Positions 1-6,489 of a stretch of 7,398 nt of DNA are shown here, piece after piece (within the stretch, counting starts at the first letter, position 1; each line of letters begins with the position of its first letter). Under the pieces are notes generated by a model. The model made no database searches. It was not told where the DNA came from and worked only from the letters and a program-made list of their open reading frames with translations. Origin of the DNA: Pseudomonadota bacterium. GTDB lineage: Bacteria; Pseudomonadota; Alphaproteobacteria; Acetobacterales; Acetobacteraceae. Made by a program: the position numbers and the translations under genes. The DNA lies in contig JAKAZX010000199.1 of NCBI GenBank assembly GCA_021826485.1, positions 1-7,398 on the forward strand, in the 5' to 3' direction.

Positions 1-1825
1 CCCACCCGTCCTTTGCCGGCCAGCAGGCAGAGGGACCAACAGCGCTGCGTCCGTCCGGCCAGGCGAGTTGCGTCAGCCATGCGATCGCATCCGCCATGGC
101 GATGTCCACGACCTGGCCACGCCCCGATCGATCACGTTCGATGATCGCAGCCAGGATCGCGAGTGCGGTGAAATGACCTGAGATCTGGTCGGCGATCGAA
201 AAGCCCACTCGGCACGGTGGTTCGCCGCTACCGACCAGGGCAATCAATCCGCCCACCGCCTGGATCACCGTATCGAGCGCCGGCGAGTCCGGGCCGTCCA
301 ACCCGAACCCCGAAATCGTTGCATGGATCAGACGTGGGTGTCGCTCTGTGGCGGCGGCAGCACCAAGCCCGATCTTGTCCATCACACCGGGCCTCAGATT
401 CTGCAGCAGCACGTCGCTGTCAGCCACCAGCGCCGCCAGCTTCTTCTGGCCGTCGACGTCACGTAGATCCAGCGCCACCGATCTCTTGCCCGCGTTATGA
501 TTGATGAAATACCCGCTGACACCCCCATATTGCGGCTGCCATCGCCGGGTTTCCTCGCCGCCGGGAGACTCGATCTTGATGACTTCGGCACCCAGACTGG
601 CGAGCAGCATGCCCGCCAGCGGCCCGGCTGTGTAACGGGTGAGCTCGACGACGCGCACGCCGGCGAGCGGCAGGACCGCGCGCTCATGTGCCGCTGCCCG
701 TTCGATCGGGGGGGGCCGCCCTTCTGACGGCGCCGGACCGGGGACGCTGAGCTTCATGCCGCGCTGCGCCGGGGTGCGGCGCAGCCCCAACGCGGTCCCG
801 AATACCGCCCCGTCCCCGCCGATCCCGACTACGGCGCCGCGCTGTCGCAGCACGCGGTTCCGCACCACCTGAGGAATGGTCGCGACCTCTCCCGCCGGGA
901 TGCCGAGCGCGGCCGCCGCGCTCACCACCTGCTGGACGTCGTGGCTGCCGACCCAGGACTGCACCAGCCCATCGACCTCGCCGATCCGTGCGCGACGCTG
1001 TACCGCGCGGGCAAGGCTCGCATCCTGCTTGAGCTCCGGACGCTCAATCACGTCCAATAGCGCCTGCCATTGGGCATCGCTGCTGGAGCAGATCACCACC
1101 CACCCGTCTCGCGCGTGATAGGCATTCCAGGGACAGCAGATCGGATGCCCGCAGCCCTGCCGGAACTCTTGCGGACCGTCCAGGTCCAGCAGCGGCAGAT
1201 GCAGGCGCAACTGGTCGGCGGCGGCTTCGAGAAGGCTCAGGTCGATCAACTGACCGAGCCCGTCGCGCCGGCGCACGCGCAACGCTGCCAGCACGGCAGT
1301 CGCGCCGACGACCGCGGCACTGAGCTCGACGATCGGGACCCGCATGAACTCGGGTGCCCCCCCCTGGTCGCCGGTGACCGACATCGCGCCGGCCAGCGCC
1401 TGCAACAGCGGCTCGGACGCATCCTGCCATGCATCGCCGCCGTCGAGACCCGACGGCGAAAGCACGCACAGCACCTTGTCGCCTGCTCCCGCTGCTATCC
1501 GGGCATGCTGGAGCGCATGGTCCGGCGCGCCGGGAGGCAGCGGATCAAACAGCAGCACATCGGCGTTCGCTTCGCAGCGTCGCCAGGAGTCCGCGAACCC
1601 GCGGTCCAGCAGGATGCGCCGCTTGCCAGAGGCTCGGAGCAGCCGTGCGCTCAGCGGCGCCTGGTCGAGCGCCCTGCTGTCTTCCTCCGTTTCCAGCCGC
1701 AGCACCTCCGCGCCGAGGCTGGCGAGCAGGTTGCCCACCGCGGCGGTTGCCAGGCGCCGGCCGCGCTCCAGGACGACGACGCCGGCGAGGACCCCGCCCG
1801 GCTCAGGCTGGGACTGCGGTGCCAC
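1..1825 (-). CDS. Two-domain family III CoA-transferase (CaiB/BaiF), C-terminus off window
   Basis: Family III CoA-transferases move CoA between carboxylic acids through an aspartyl-CoA intermediate. I read 608 uninterrupted codons from a GTG at 1825 to the window edge. This start is preferred because GGAGG lies 6 bases upstream (1836-1832) and no ATG is suitably placed. Two CaiB-like domains follow one another. Domain 1 spans about residues 12-375 (ASLGAEVLRLE near the start; a late HARDGWVVI strand). Domain 2 begins near residue 386 with PLAGVRVVELTRYTAGPLAG, then ASLGAEVIKIE, the NAGKR turn, NLRPGVMDKIGLG, and SIADQISG with the likely catalytic Asp546. The last residues visible, WPAKDGW, match the strand after the active site, so roughly 170-200 residues are missing off the left edge. 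In domain 1 the aligned catalytic position is Glu167 (IVELSAAVVG) and the NxRPG loop is degraded to DPLPPG. The gene overlaps the acyl-CoA dehydrogenase by 23 bases. DMSP CoA-transferase/lyase DddD is, from memory, a precedent for a fused two-CaiB protein. The family call is firm; the substrate is unknown. Confidence 0.93.
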   Translation of the reverse strand, partial: MAPQSQPEPGGVLAGVVVLERGRRLATAAVGNLLASLGAEVLRLETEEDSRALDQAPLSARLLRASGKRRILLDRGFADSWRRCEANADVLLFDPLPPGAPDHALQHARIAAGAGDKVLCVLSPSGLDGGDAWQDASEPLLQALAGAMSVTGDQGGAPEFMRVPIVELSAAVVGATAVLAALRVRRRDGLGQLIDLSLLEAAADQLRLHLPLLDLDGPQEFRQGCGHPICCPWNAYHARDGWVVICSSSDAQWQALLDVIERPELKQDASLARAVQRRARIGEVDGLVQSWVGSHDVQQVVSAAAALGIPAGEVATIPQVVRNRVLRQRGAVVGIGGDGAVFGTALGLRRTPAQRGMKLSVPGPAPSEGRPPPIERAAAHERAVLPLAGVRVVELTRYTAGPLAGMLLASLGAEVIKIESPGGEETRRWQPQYGGVSGYFINHNAGKRSVALDLRDVDGQKKLAALVADSDVLLQNLRPGVMDKIGLGAAAATERHPRLIHATISGFGLDGPDSPALDTVIQAVGGLIALVGSGEPPCRVGFSIADQISGHFTALAILAAIIERDRSGRGQVVDIAMADAIAWLTQLAWPDGRSAVGPSACWPAKDGW

Positions 1826-2975
1826 GAAACGCCTCCATGCCGGTCAGTTCCCGCCCGTGGATCAGGGCCAGGATTTCGTTGGTGCCATCCGGGACCGGGA
1901 TCATCCGGATGTCGCGGTAGAACTGCTCGATGCGGGCTTCTTTCGACAATCCCATGGCACCGAGCACGTTCATCGCCTGAAACACGGCGTTCTGGCACTC
2001 GGTCTGGGCGAAGCGCTTGGCCATGGCTGCCGCGCCGGCGGCGGGCTGCCCATGATCCACCAGCGACAGCGCCTGGTAGCAGAGCAGACGACTTGCCGTG
2101 ATCGCCGTCACAATGTCAGAGAGCTGTTTCTGGATCAGCTGATGCGCGGCAATCGGCTTGCCGAACTGGCGCCGCGTCATGGCGTAGGTGAGAGCGATGT
2201 CGTACGCGCGCTGAGCGAGGTTGACGGCGACCAGGCCGAACAGCGGGCGGTTCACCGCCCAACTCGCCTTCAGGACCTCGGTGCCGCCGCGCTGCGTCTC
2301 CATCACGTTCTCCGGCTGAATGCGGCAGTCAGCGAAGACGCATTCCCCGAGGTAGCCTTGGCGAAGCCCGATGGTCTCGGTCTCGCGAGCGTCGAACGGC
2401 GACCGCTCGCGCTCCACGATAACCTTGGTGACGGGATTTCCGCTCTTGCCCCGGCGCGCATCGATGCACGTCACCAGCACGCTATCGCAGACGGAAACAT
2501 TGGTGATCCACATCTTGCGGCCGTTCAGCACCAGGCCGTCCGATGTCTCCGTGAGACGGGTCCGGATGCCGCGTGGATCCGATCCGGTATCCGGCTCGGT
2601 CGATCCCGTGCAGCAGATCTTTCTCCCGGCGATCAGGTCGGGCAGCAGCCTCCGACGCTGCTCATCATTGCATTCATCGCCAAGCCGGGAAACCGTGGCC
2701 TCGTGCGCCACCAGGGACACCCCTATCGAGGCAGGCAGGGGTTCGAATGCGATGCCGTAGTCCAGCATCGAGATACCCGGGCCGCCCGCCTGTGGCGGCA
2801 ACCGGGCGGCCGTCAAGCCGAGACGCGATAGAGAGCCGAGGATTCCAAGGAACGCCTGCTTCGGAAGCGGCGCATCACGATCATGGCTGGCAAGCACGGG
2901 GTCCACATCGCGTGCTACCAGACGCACCACGCTGTCCCGGATGGCTTGTTGTTCGGTTGTAAAGGGGAACTGCAA
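1803..2975 (-). CDS. Acyl-CoA dehydrogenase (FAD-dependent, CaiA/FadE-like)
   Basis: This 390-residue protein has the normal length for a soluble acyl-CoA dehydrogenase, which desaturates an acyl-CoA at alpha-beta and passes electrons to electron-transfer flavoprotein. The domains appear in order. The helical N-terminal domain covers about 1-115. CTGSTEPDTGSD at 122-133 is the family's flavin-binding signature. WITN at 156-159 lies in the beta domain. RRQFGKPI at 268-275 and VLGAMGLSKEARIEQFYRDIR at 337-357 belong to the C-terminal helical domain. The usual catalytic Glu of the EGT motif is replaced by Asp363 (PVPDGTNEI). The alternative Glu used by isovaleryl- and long-chain enzymes also seems absent (AVNRPLFG at 240-247). 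The start codon is TTG at 2975, backed by GGAGGGAG at 2991-2984. It is the first gene of a pair with the CoA-transferase, whose start lies inside its end. Such pairs are typical of carnitine-like or aromatic/alicyclic acid CoA pathways. Family call firm, substrate unknown; reductase direction is possible. Confidence 0.95.
   Translation of the reverse strand: MQFPFTTEQQAIRDSVVRLVARDVDPVLASHDRDAPLPKQAFLGILGSLSRLGLTAARLPPQAGGPGISMLDYGIAFEPLPASIGVSLVAHEATVSRLGDECNDEQRRRLLPDLIAGRKICCTGSTEPDTGSDPRGIRTRLTETSDGLVLNGRKMWITNVSVCDSVLVTCIDARRGKSGNPVTKVIVERERSPFDARETETIGLRQGYLGECVFADCRIQPENVMETQRGGTEVLKASWAVNRPLFGLVAVNLAQRAYDIALTYAMTRRQFGKPIAAHQLIQKQLSDIVTAITASRLLCYQALSLVDHGQPAAGAAAMAKRFAQTECQNAVFQAMNVLGAMGLSKEARIEQFYRDIRMIPVPDGTNEILALIHGRELTGMEAFRGTAVPA
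1832..1836 (-). promoter_or_regulatory. Shine-Dalgarno for the CoA-transferase GTG start
   Basis: The minus strand reads GGAGG, then a 6-base spacer, then GTG at 1825. The site lies inside the last codons of the acyl-CoA dehydrogenase, so it decides the otherwise ambiguous start and points to translation coupled with the upstream gene. Confidence 0.7.
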
Positions 2976-2983
2976 GATAACTG

Positions 2984-2991
2984 CTCCCTCC
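2984..2991 (-). promoter_or_regulatory. Shine-Dalgarno supporting a TTG start
   Basis: GGAGGGAG on the minus strand ends 8 bases before the TTG at 2975. No ATG or GTG gives a better-spaced start, and the residues after TTG (QFPFTTEQQAIRD) match the usual beginning of acyl-CoA dehydrogenases, so the TTG is accepted. Confidence 0.65.
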
Positions 2992-3010
2992 GTGGTCTCT
3001 TTTTGAGCCT

Positions 3011-3020
3011 CTTCCGGAAG
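3011..3020. promoter_or_regulatory. Perfect 10-bp palindrome upstream of the acyl-CoA dehydrogenase
   Basis: CTTCCGGAAG is fully self-complementary. It lies 36 bases upstream of the TTG start and just downstream of a minus-strand TTGACA (3034-3029). It could be an operator half-site or part of a promoter spacer, but no convincing -10 box follows (GAGGCT at the expected place), so the role is only suggested. Confidence 0.25.
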
Positions 3021-3107
3021 CTGCGGGCTGTCAATTGGCGGGGGAGGCTCTCCAGGGCAATCGAGTGAACGGCGGGACGCAGGCCCCGATCCGGACTGCG
3101 GCTTGCT

Positions 3108-3433
3108 TCAGCGTGGGAGCGCAATTCTGGCGCGCAGGCCGCCGAAGCCTGCCCCGGCGGAGGCCGAGTGCCGGTTCGCCTAGACGATATCGCCGCCATG
3201 CGCCTGCACGACCGATCGTGCGATCGACGGTCCGAGGCCGGTGCCGGTTTCCCGGCAGTGCGATTCCTCCAGCCGGTGGAACGGCTCGAAACCATGTGGC
3301 GGTTCCGCCTCGGAAATTCCTGGGCCGTCATCCTCGATATCGATCATGAGGGCGGAGGCCGTCGGCTGGATCGTAACCCGTGCCGCCTGCCATATCTTAC
3401 CGCATTTTCGATCAGGTTGGTCACCGCGCACCG
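3108..3433 (-). pseudogene. Histidine kinase C-terminal remnant (HATPase domain), frameshifted
   Basis: Only the ATP-binding end of a sensor histidine kinase survives. The N box is TNLIENAVRYG (one frame, down to about 3391). After a frameshift near 3389-3391 come the G1 box DDGPGI, the F box GFEPFHRLEES, the G2 box GTGLGPSIARS and QAHGGDIV. An in-frame TAG at 3182-3180 interrupts the end, but the same frame continues ANRHSASAGAGFGGLRARIALPR to a TGA at 3110-3108, which is the normal kinase ending. The sensor, membrane segments, HAMP and phospho-accepting HisKA helix are all absent. The remnant is fused directly to the response regulator fragment upstream, as expected from a deletion of the intervening DNA. 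It cannot make a working kinase. Confidence 0.85.
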
Positions 3434-4032
3434 GATCGTCTTGATGATCTGCGGATCGGCCGGATCGCGTTGCAGCTTCTTGCGTAACCGGCTCACCTGG
3501 ATATCGATGCTACGGTTGAACGCGGCCGCGGCACGCCAGCGCGTCAGGTCCACCGACTGGTCGCGGCCCAAGACGCCCTGCGGCCGCTCGGCCAGCGCCA
3601 ACAGCAGCTCGTACTCGCCGGTGCTGAGCGGCACCGTGACGCGGTCCTCACGTAACAACTCGCAGCTACCAGTGTGCTGTCGGTGTTCAGCACCCAGTGG
3701 TCGAAGCCGTAGCGCGGGGAGTCCGGTGGCGGATCAGCGGCCGCCGACGGATGGGTGGCCCGCCGCAACACGGCGCGAATGCGCGATCAGGCCGCGGCTG
3801 CCGAAGGGTTTGGCCAGGTAGTCGGCGCGCCCAGTCCGGTTCCGATGACACGATCCACCTCCACGCCCTTGGCGGTGAGCGTGATGATCGGGATATCGCT
3901 GCCGGCGCGGATCCGCGGGCAGAGCGACAGCCCGTCCAAGCCGGGCAGCATGAGGTCAAGCAGGATCAGGTCGCTATGCGCGTCGGCGAGGGCGTGCGGA
4001 TCAGCAAGTACTTCCAGAGCAAACCTGTTCAT
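3431..4032 (-). pseudogene. OmpR-family response regulator remnant, N-truncated and frameshifted
   Basis: The fragment begins inside the receiver domain (NRFALEVLADPHAL). It carries the phospho-acceptor region DLILLDLMLPGLDG and the conserved Thr/Ala strand IPIITLTAKG. The first strand with the acidic pair (ILVVDDD-type) is missing; a TGA lies upstream in this frame and the sequence there is unrelated. Three frameshifts follow. Near 3826-3828 the frame changes before ADYLAKPF. Near 3781 it changes again before IRAVLRRA. Near 3664 it changes before CELLREDRVTVPLSTGEYEL. The rest is a winged-helix DNA-binding domain ending SIDIQVSRLRKKLQRDPADP and IIKTIR. The usual GxGY wing after IKTIR is gone and kinase sequence follows in frame. 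It was clearly once a regulator paired with the adjacent kinase and is now non-functional. Confidence 0.88.
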
Positions 4033-4095
4033 TATGTCGCTCGGCTCGAGCCCAGACCTGCCGGCTCAATGGTCCGGGATTGCGGTGGTCCGAGA

Positions 4096-4353
4096 TCAGC
4101 GTGGTAGCAGCATGTCGGCGATGATACGGACCAGCTCCACATAGCTGCGCATCAGGAATGCCGCGAAGGCGCCGGCCAGAAAGCCGCTTAGCAGCCATAT
4201 CGTGCCATGACCGGCAGCAGCCGCCCAGGCGCCAGCGCCGACGAACAGGAGACCGAAACAGACCGCGAACCAGTTACCATGCCGCCGCAGCAGGCGCACG
4301 GCCGGGTAAGGTCGATCGGCGCTTTCGATTGGCGGGAAACCTGGGTCCGACAT
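4096..4353 (-). CDS. Small protein with two predicted membrane segments
   Basis: This 85-residue protein has a polar N-terminus (MSDPGFPPIESADRPYPAVR). Two hydrophobic stretches follow at about residues 28-47 (WFAVCFGLLFVGAGAWAAAA) and 51-68 (IWLLSGFLAGAFAAFLM), joined by a very short turn, with a short basic-ended tail. It looks like a hairpin in the inner membrane. I chose the ATG at 4353; a GTG at 4413 in the same frame would add 20 residues that look non-coding and lacks a ribosome binding site. The site for 4353 is also weak (AGGA about 13 bases upstream). It lies 156 bases after the alpha-beta barrel gene on the same strand, so it may be the last gene of the flavoprotein operon. I do not recognise a family. 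A membrane or redox partner of the flavoprotein is a guess. Confidence 0.6.
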   Translation of the reverse strand: MSDPGFPPIESADRPYPAVRLLRRHGNWFAVCFGLLFVGAGAWAAAAGHGTIWLLSGFLAGAFAAFLMRSYVELVRIIADMLLPR

Positions 4354-4509
4354 GCGACAATGCTTGTCCTGTACCCCATGCGGGTCAAGTCGGTGGCAGG
4401 GCCTGACAGCCACGCGCGGAGCACACGGCCCAGATCGGTATGCGCCAGGACGCAGTCAGAACGGGCGATCCTTGAGCCGCTGCTTGATCGAGTGAAGCTT
4501 CGTGGCGCG
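4354..4509. other. Intergenic gap without recognisable gene
   Basis: These 156 bases lie between the alpha-beta barrel gene and the small membrane protein gene. I see no strong terminator hairpin, no promoter and no conserved peptide in any frame. If the three genes form one operon, this is an unusually long gap and may include degraded sequence. Confidence 0.4.
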
Positions 4510-5019
4510 TCAGCCGCCAGCGACCAACCGCGGCGTCAGCGGTTTGCAGACACGGACTCCTGGAAGCCCGATCATCTTTTTCGCCTCGGCACGGTGCGTC
4601 GCCACGGCGATCGCGCGTCGCGTCACGCTGCGATCGAGGCCTACCGGGCGCAGCCAGGTCAACGGCACCGGCACGGTCGCGCCGTCTTCCACGACGATCA
4701 GCGCGCCCTCCATCGGCACATCCGGCGTGGCATCTATGCCAGCCAGCACATTGCGGTGCCAGTTGTTCATGCGGCTCTGCCACTCGCCGGTGCTGGCCGG
4801 GCCGGCGCTGGCGCGATAGGCATCGCTCGTGAACACCTCTGGCCCCGTGACCTGATGCAGCGCAATGAACGGCGAAGGATGCGGGCTGAGCGCCTCGAAT
4901 CGCTGGGTCGCCTGGATGCCCGGGATCGTGATCAGGGTCCTCATGTGGGCCAGGTACCACGCATCCCATTCGGCGCGCCGGTCCAGGTCGATCAGTGCCA
5001 TCTCCACCATGTAGATCAT
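4510..5019 (-). CDS. Small dimeric alpha-beta barrel-like protein (EthD-like)
   Basis: This 169-residue soluble protein starts at an ATG whose last bases form the stop of the flavoprotein gene (ATGA, 5019-5016). AGGGGA at 5033-5028 sits 8 bases upstream, so it is very likely translated together with the flavoprotein. The N-terminal half has the pattern of ferredoxin-like dimeric alpha-beta barrel proteins: a strand (MVEMALIDL), a helix with the WDAWYLAHM tryptophan/histidine pattern at 19-27, PGIQATQRFEAL at 33-44, and a second strand FIALHQVTG followed by PEVFTSDAYRA. The second half (about 103-169) begins with another strand-like segment, EGALIVVEDG, and could be a second degenerate repeat. 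No catalytic motif can be assigned. Context suggests a helper or a small enzyme acting on the flavoprotein's substrate or product. The fold call is moderate and the function unknown. Confidence 0.75.
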   Translation of the reverse strand: MIYMVEMALIDLDRRAEWDAWYLAHMRTLITIPGIQATQRFEALSPHPSPFIALHQVTGPEVFTSDAYRASAGPASTGEWQSRMNNWHRNVLAGIDATPDVPMEGALIVVEDGATVPVPLTWLRPVGLDRSVTRRAIAVATHRAEAKKMIGLPGVRVCKPLTPRLVAGG

Positions 5020-6434
5020 CGGAGCGTTCCCCTTAGTGTGCTCGCAGCATGTTCGGCAGCGCGGAAGCCGAATACCGCCGCCTTCGATAGTCCCCCGACG
5101 TAGCCAATGAAAGGTCCACCTTCAATCCCACCGGTAGTTGCACCAGCGGCATAGAGCCCGGGGATCGCACTGCCGTCTTCACGCAGCACCCGCGCGTCGC
5201 CATCGATCCGGATGCCGCCCATCGTGTAGGTAATTCCGGCGCAGACCGGAATGGCAATGAATGGCGCGCTTGTGATCGGCATCGGCTGATAGCGATCGCT
5301 GCTGCGTGGCGGCGCGAGCGCGGCGAGCAGCCCGGACCGATGCGCGGCGTTATAAGCGGCGACGGTCCGTGACAGGCCGTCGGGATCGATCCCGGCACTC
5401 AGTGCCAGGTCGGCGAGGGTTCCGGCGCGATGGATCGTGCCGCCGGCCCGTGCCAGTTCCGGGTTCGCCGGAATTCGTGCCGAACGGCCGGGGCCTTCCC
5501 AGATCGTCGTGTCACACACCAGGGTTGCTGTCAGTGGCGTAGACGAGCGGGCAATCATGTTCGCCATGTGGATGCCGCCCATGCCCTCATCGACAATGCG
5601 GGCGCCGACGGGGTTGACGATGATACCGGCGGCAGCGATCCCGTCCAGCTCGGGATATGGCCAGACGCGATCGCTCACCATGGCATCACGGCACAGCAGA
5701 TGGCCGTAGAAGCAGTCGAGCGCGGTGACCGCGGCGCCGGCCTCACGCGCCATCCGCAGTCCGTCGCCCACACCGGTGGCCGCACCTCGCTGCTTCACCT
5801 GCTCCGGTATCTGCATGATGTGCTGTCGTAGCAGGGCAAAATCGGCCTGAAACCCCCCATCCGCCAGGACGACCGAGCGTGCTGTGAAACGGCGCACCAC
5901 GCTGGCCTGTTCCGCTTCAACGCCTATGCAACTACCGTCGTGCATCATCAGTGTACGCGCCACGGTACCCAGCATCAGCGTGCCGCCACTACCGCGCAGG
6001 CGGTCGGCCAGCAGGCGCAACATCACGTCTGGCCCGCGTCCTTCCCAATCAAGCCCTGCCCGCAGCGGGCGCGGTGGCGCCATCATCCAGTTCTGCCAGG
6101 CCACCGCCCCGGCGCGGATGAACCGCCCGCCCTGCGCGCGCAGCCAGTCGATCACACGCGCGGTCTCGTGCGCCATCGCATCCATAAGTACGGGATCGGT
6201 GAAGCCGCGCGTGTTGCGTTCGATCGCCGCGCGCAAAGCTACTTCGGGTTCCTTGGGGTCGGTATAGGCAACATGGATGATGCCGCCCGACCACCTGGTG
6301 TTGCAGGGGTAGCGGACATCGGCCCCCTTCTCGAGCACCGCGGTGCGCAGTCCGCGTTCGGCCGCGCGCACGCCGGCTACCATTCCGGCAAGGCCGCCGC
6401 CGACGATCACCAGATCGAGATTGTCGTTGTTCAT
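5016..6434 (-). CDS. FAD-dependent fumarate reductase/tricarballylate dehydrogenase-like flavoprotein
   Basis: This 472-residue protein belongs to the FAD-binding-2 group (fumarate reductase, tricarballylate dehydrogenase, 3-ketosteroid dehydrogenase). VIVGGGLAGMVAG at 9-21 is the dinucleotide-binding loop and Glu35 (VLEKG) the expected ribose-binding acid. CNTRWSGG at 44-51 follows. TGVGDGLRMAREAGA at 220-234 and VNPVGARIVDE at 273-283 are family landmarks. TYTMGGIRID at 402-411 and LYAAGATTGGIEGG at 428-440 close the flavin site. There is no signal peptide, heme-binding CXXCH or membrane segment, so it is cytoplasmic. The His preceding TMGG in soluble fumarate reductases is Tyr403 here, and the Arg of the final HGANR-type loop is not evident, so classical fumarate reduction is unlikely. 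The start is ATG 6434 with AGGAAG 9 bases upstream. It heads a probable operon with the ATGA-overlapping small gene. Family firm; substrate unknown. Confidence 0.92.
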   Translation of the reverse strand: MNNDNLDLVIVGGGLAGMVAGVRAAERGLRTAVLEKGADVRYPCNTRWSGGIIHVAYTDPKEPEVALRAAIERNTRGFTDPVLMDAMAHETARVIDWLRAQGGRFIRAGAVAWQNWMMAPPRPLRAGLDWEGRGPDVMLRLLADRLRGSGGTLMLGTVARTLMMHDGSCIGVEAEQASVVRRFTARSVVLADGGFQADFALLRQHIMQIPEQVKQRGAATGVGDGLRMAREAGAAVTALDCFYGHLLCRDAMVSDRVWPYPELDGIAAAGIIVNPVGARIVDEGMGGIHMANMIARSSTPLTATLVCDTTIWEGPGRSARIPANPELARAGGTIHRAGTLADLALSAGIDPDGLSRTVAAYNAAHRSGLLAALAPPRSSDRYQPMPITSAPFIAIPVCAGITYTMGGIRIDGDARVLREDGSAIPGLYAAGATTGGIEGGPFIGYVGGLSKAAVFGFRAAEHAASTLRGTLR

Positions 6435-6443
6435 CTTGGTCCG

Positions 6444-6449
6444 CTTCCT
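6444..6449 (-). promoter_or_regulatory. Shine-Dalgarno of the flavoprotein gene, partly inside a hairpin
   Basis: AGGAAG on the minus strand lies 9 bases before the ATG at 6434. Its first three bases belong to the 3' arm of the adjacent perfect stem, so folding of the leader would compete with ribosome binding. Confidence 0.55.
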
Positions 6450-6469
6450 GCCTGCGCCAAGCAGGCAGG
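6447..6469 (-). repeat. Perfect 9-bp inverted repeat in the flavoprotein leader
   Basis: The minus strand reads CCTGCCTGC, a 5-base loop TTGGC, then GCAGGCAGG: a mismatch-free, GC-rich 9-bp stem. It ends 12 bases before the flavoprotein start and overlaps the ribosome binding site. It could be an RNA hairpin that dampens translation or a DNA operator for a dimeric regulator. There is no U-tract after it, so it is not a typical intrinsic terminator. Confidence 0.6.
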
Positions 6470-6489
6470 GCTATCCTTAGTCCGTCAGT

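Noticed and set aside
394..687. 97-codon minus-strand open frame
   Set aside because: It is a shifted frame inside the CoA-transferase; the correct frame gives the TRYTAGPLAG and IKIE motifs without interruption.
1070..2831. Very long plus-strand open frames (343 and 495 codons) antisense to the CoA-transferase and acyl-CoA dehydrogenase
   Set aside because: They are mirror frames of high-GC genes. Their translations are rich in Arg, Pro and Ala without domains, while the minus strand has complete family motifs.
4096..4413. Longer version of the small membrane protein starting at GTG 4413
   Set aside because: The extra 20 residues look non-coding and there is no ribosome binding site before the GTG; the ATG at 4353 is preferred.
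4207..5103. 298-codon plus-strand open frame
   Set aside because: It lies opposite the small membrane and alpha-beta barrel genes, has low-complexity composition, no motif, and spans several real gene boundaries.
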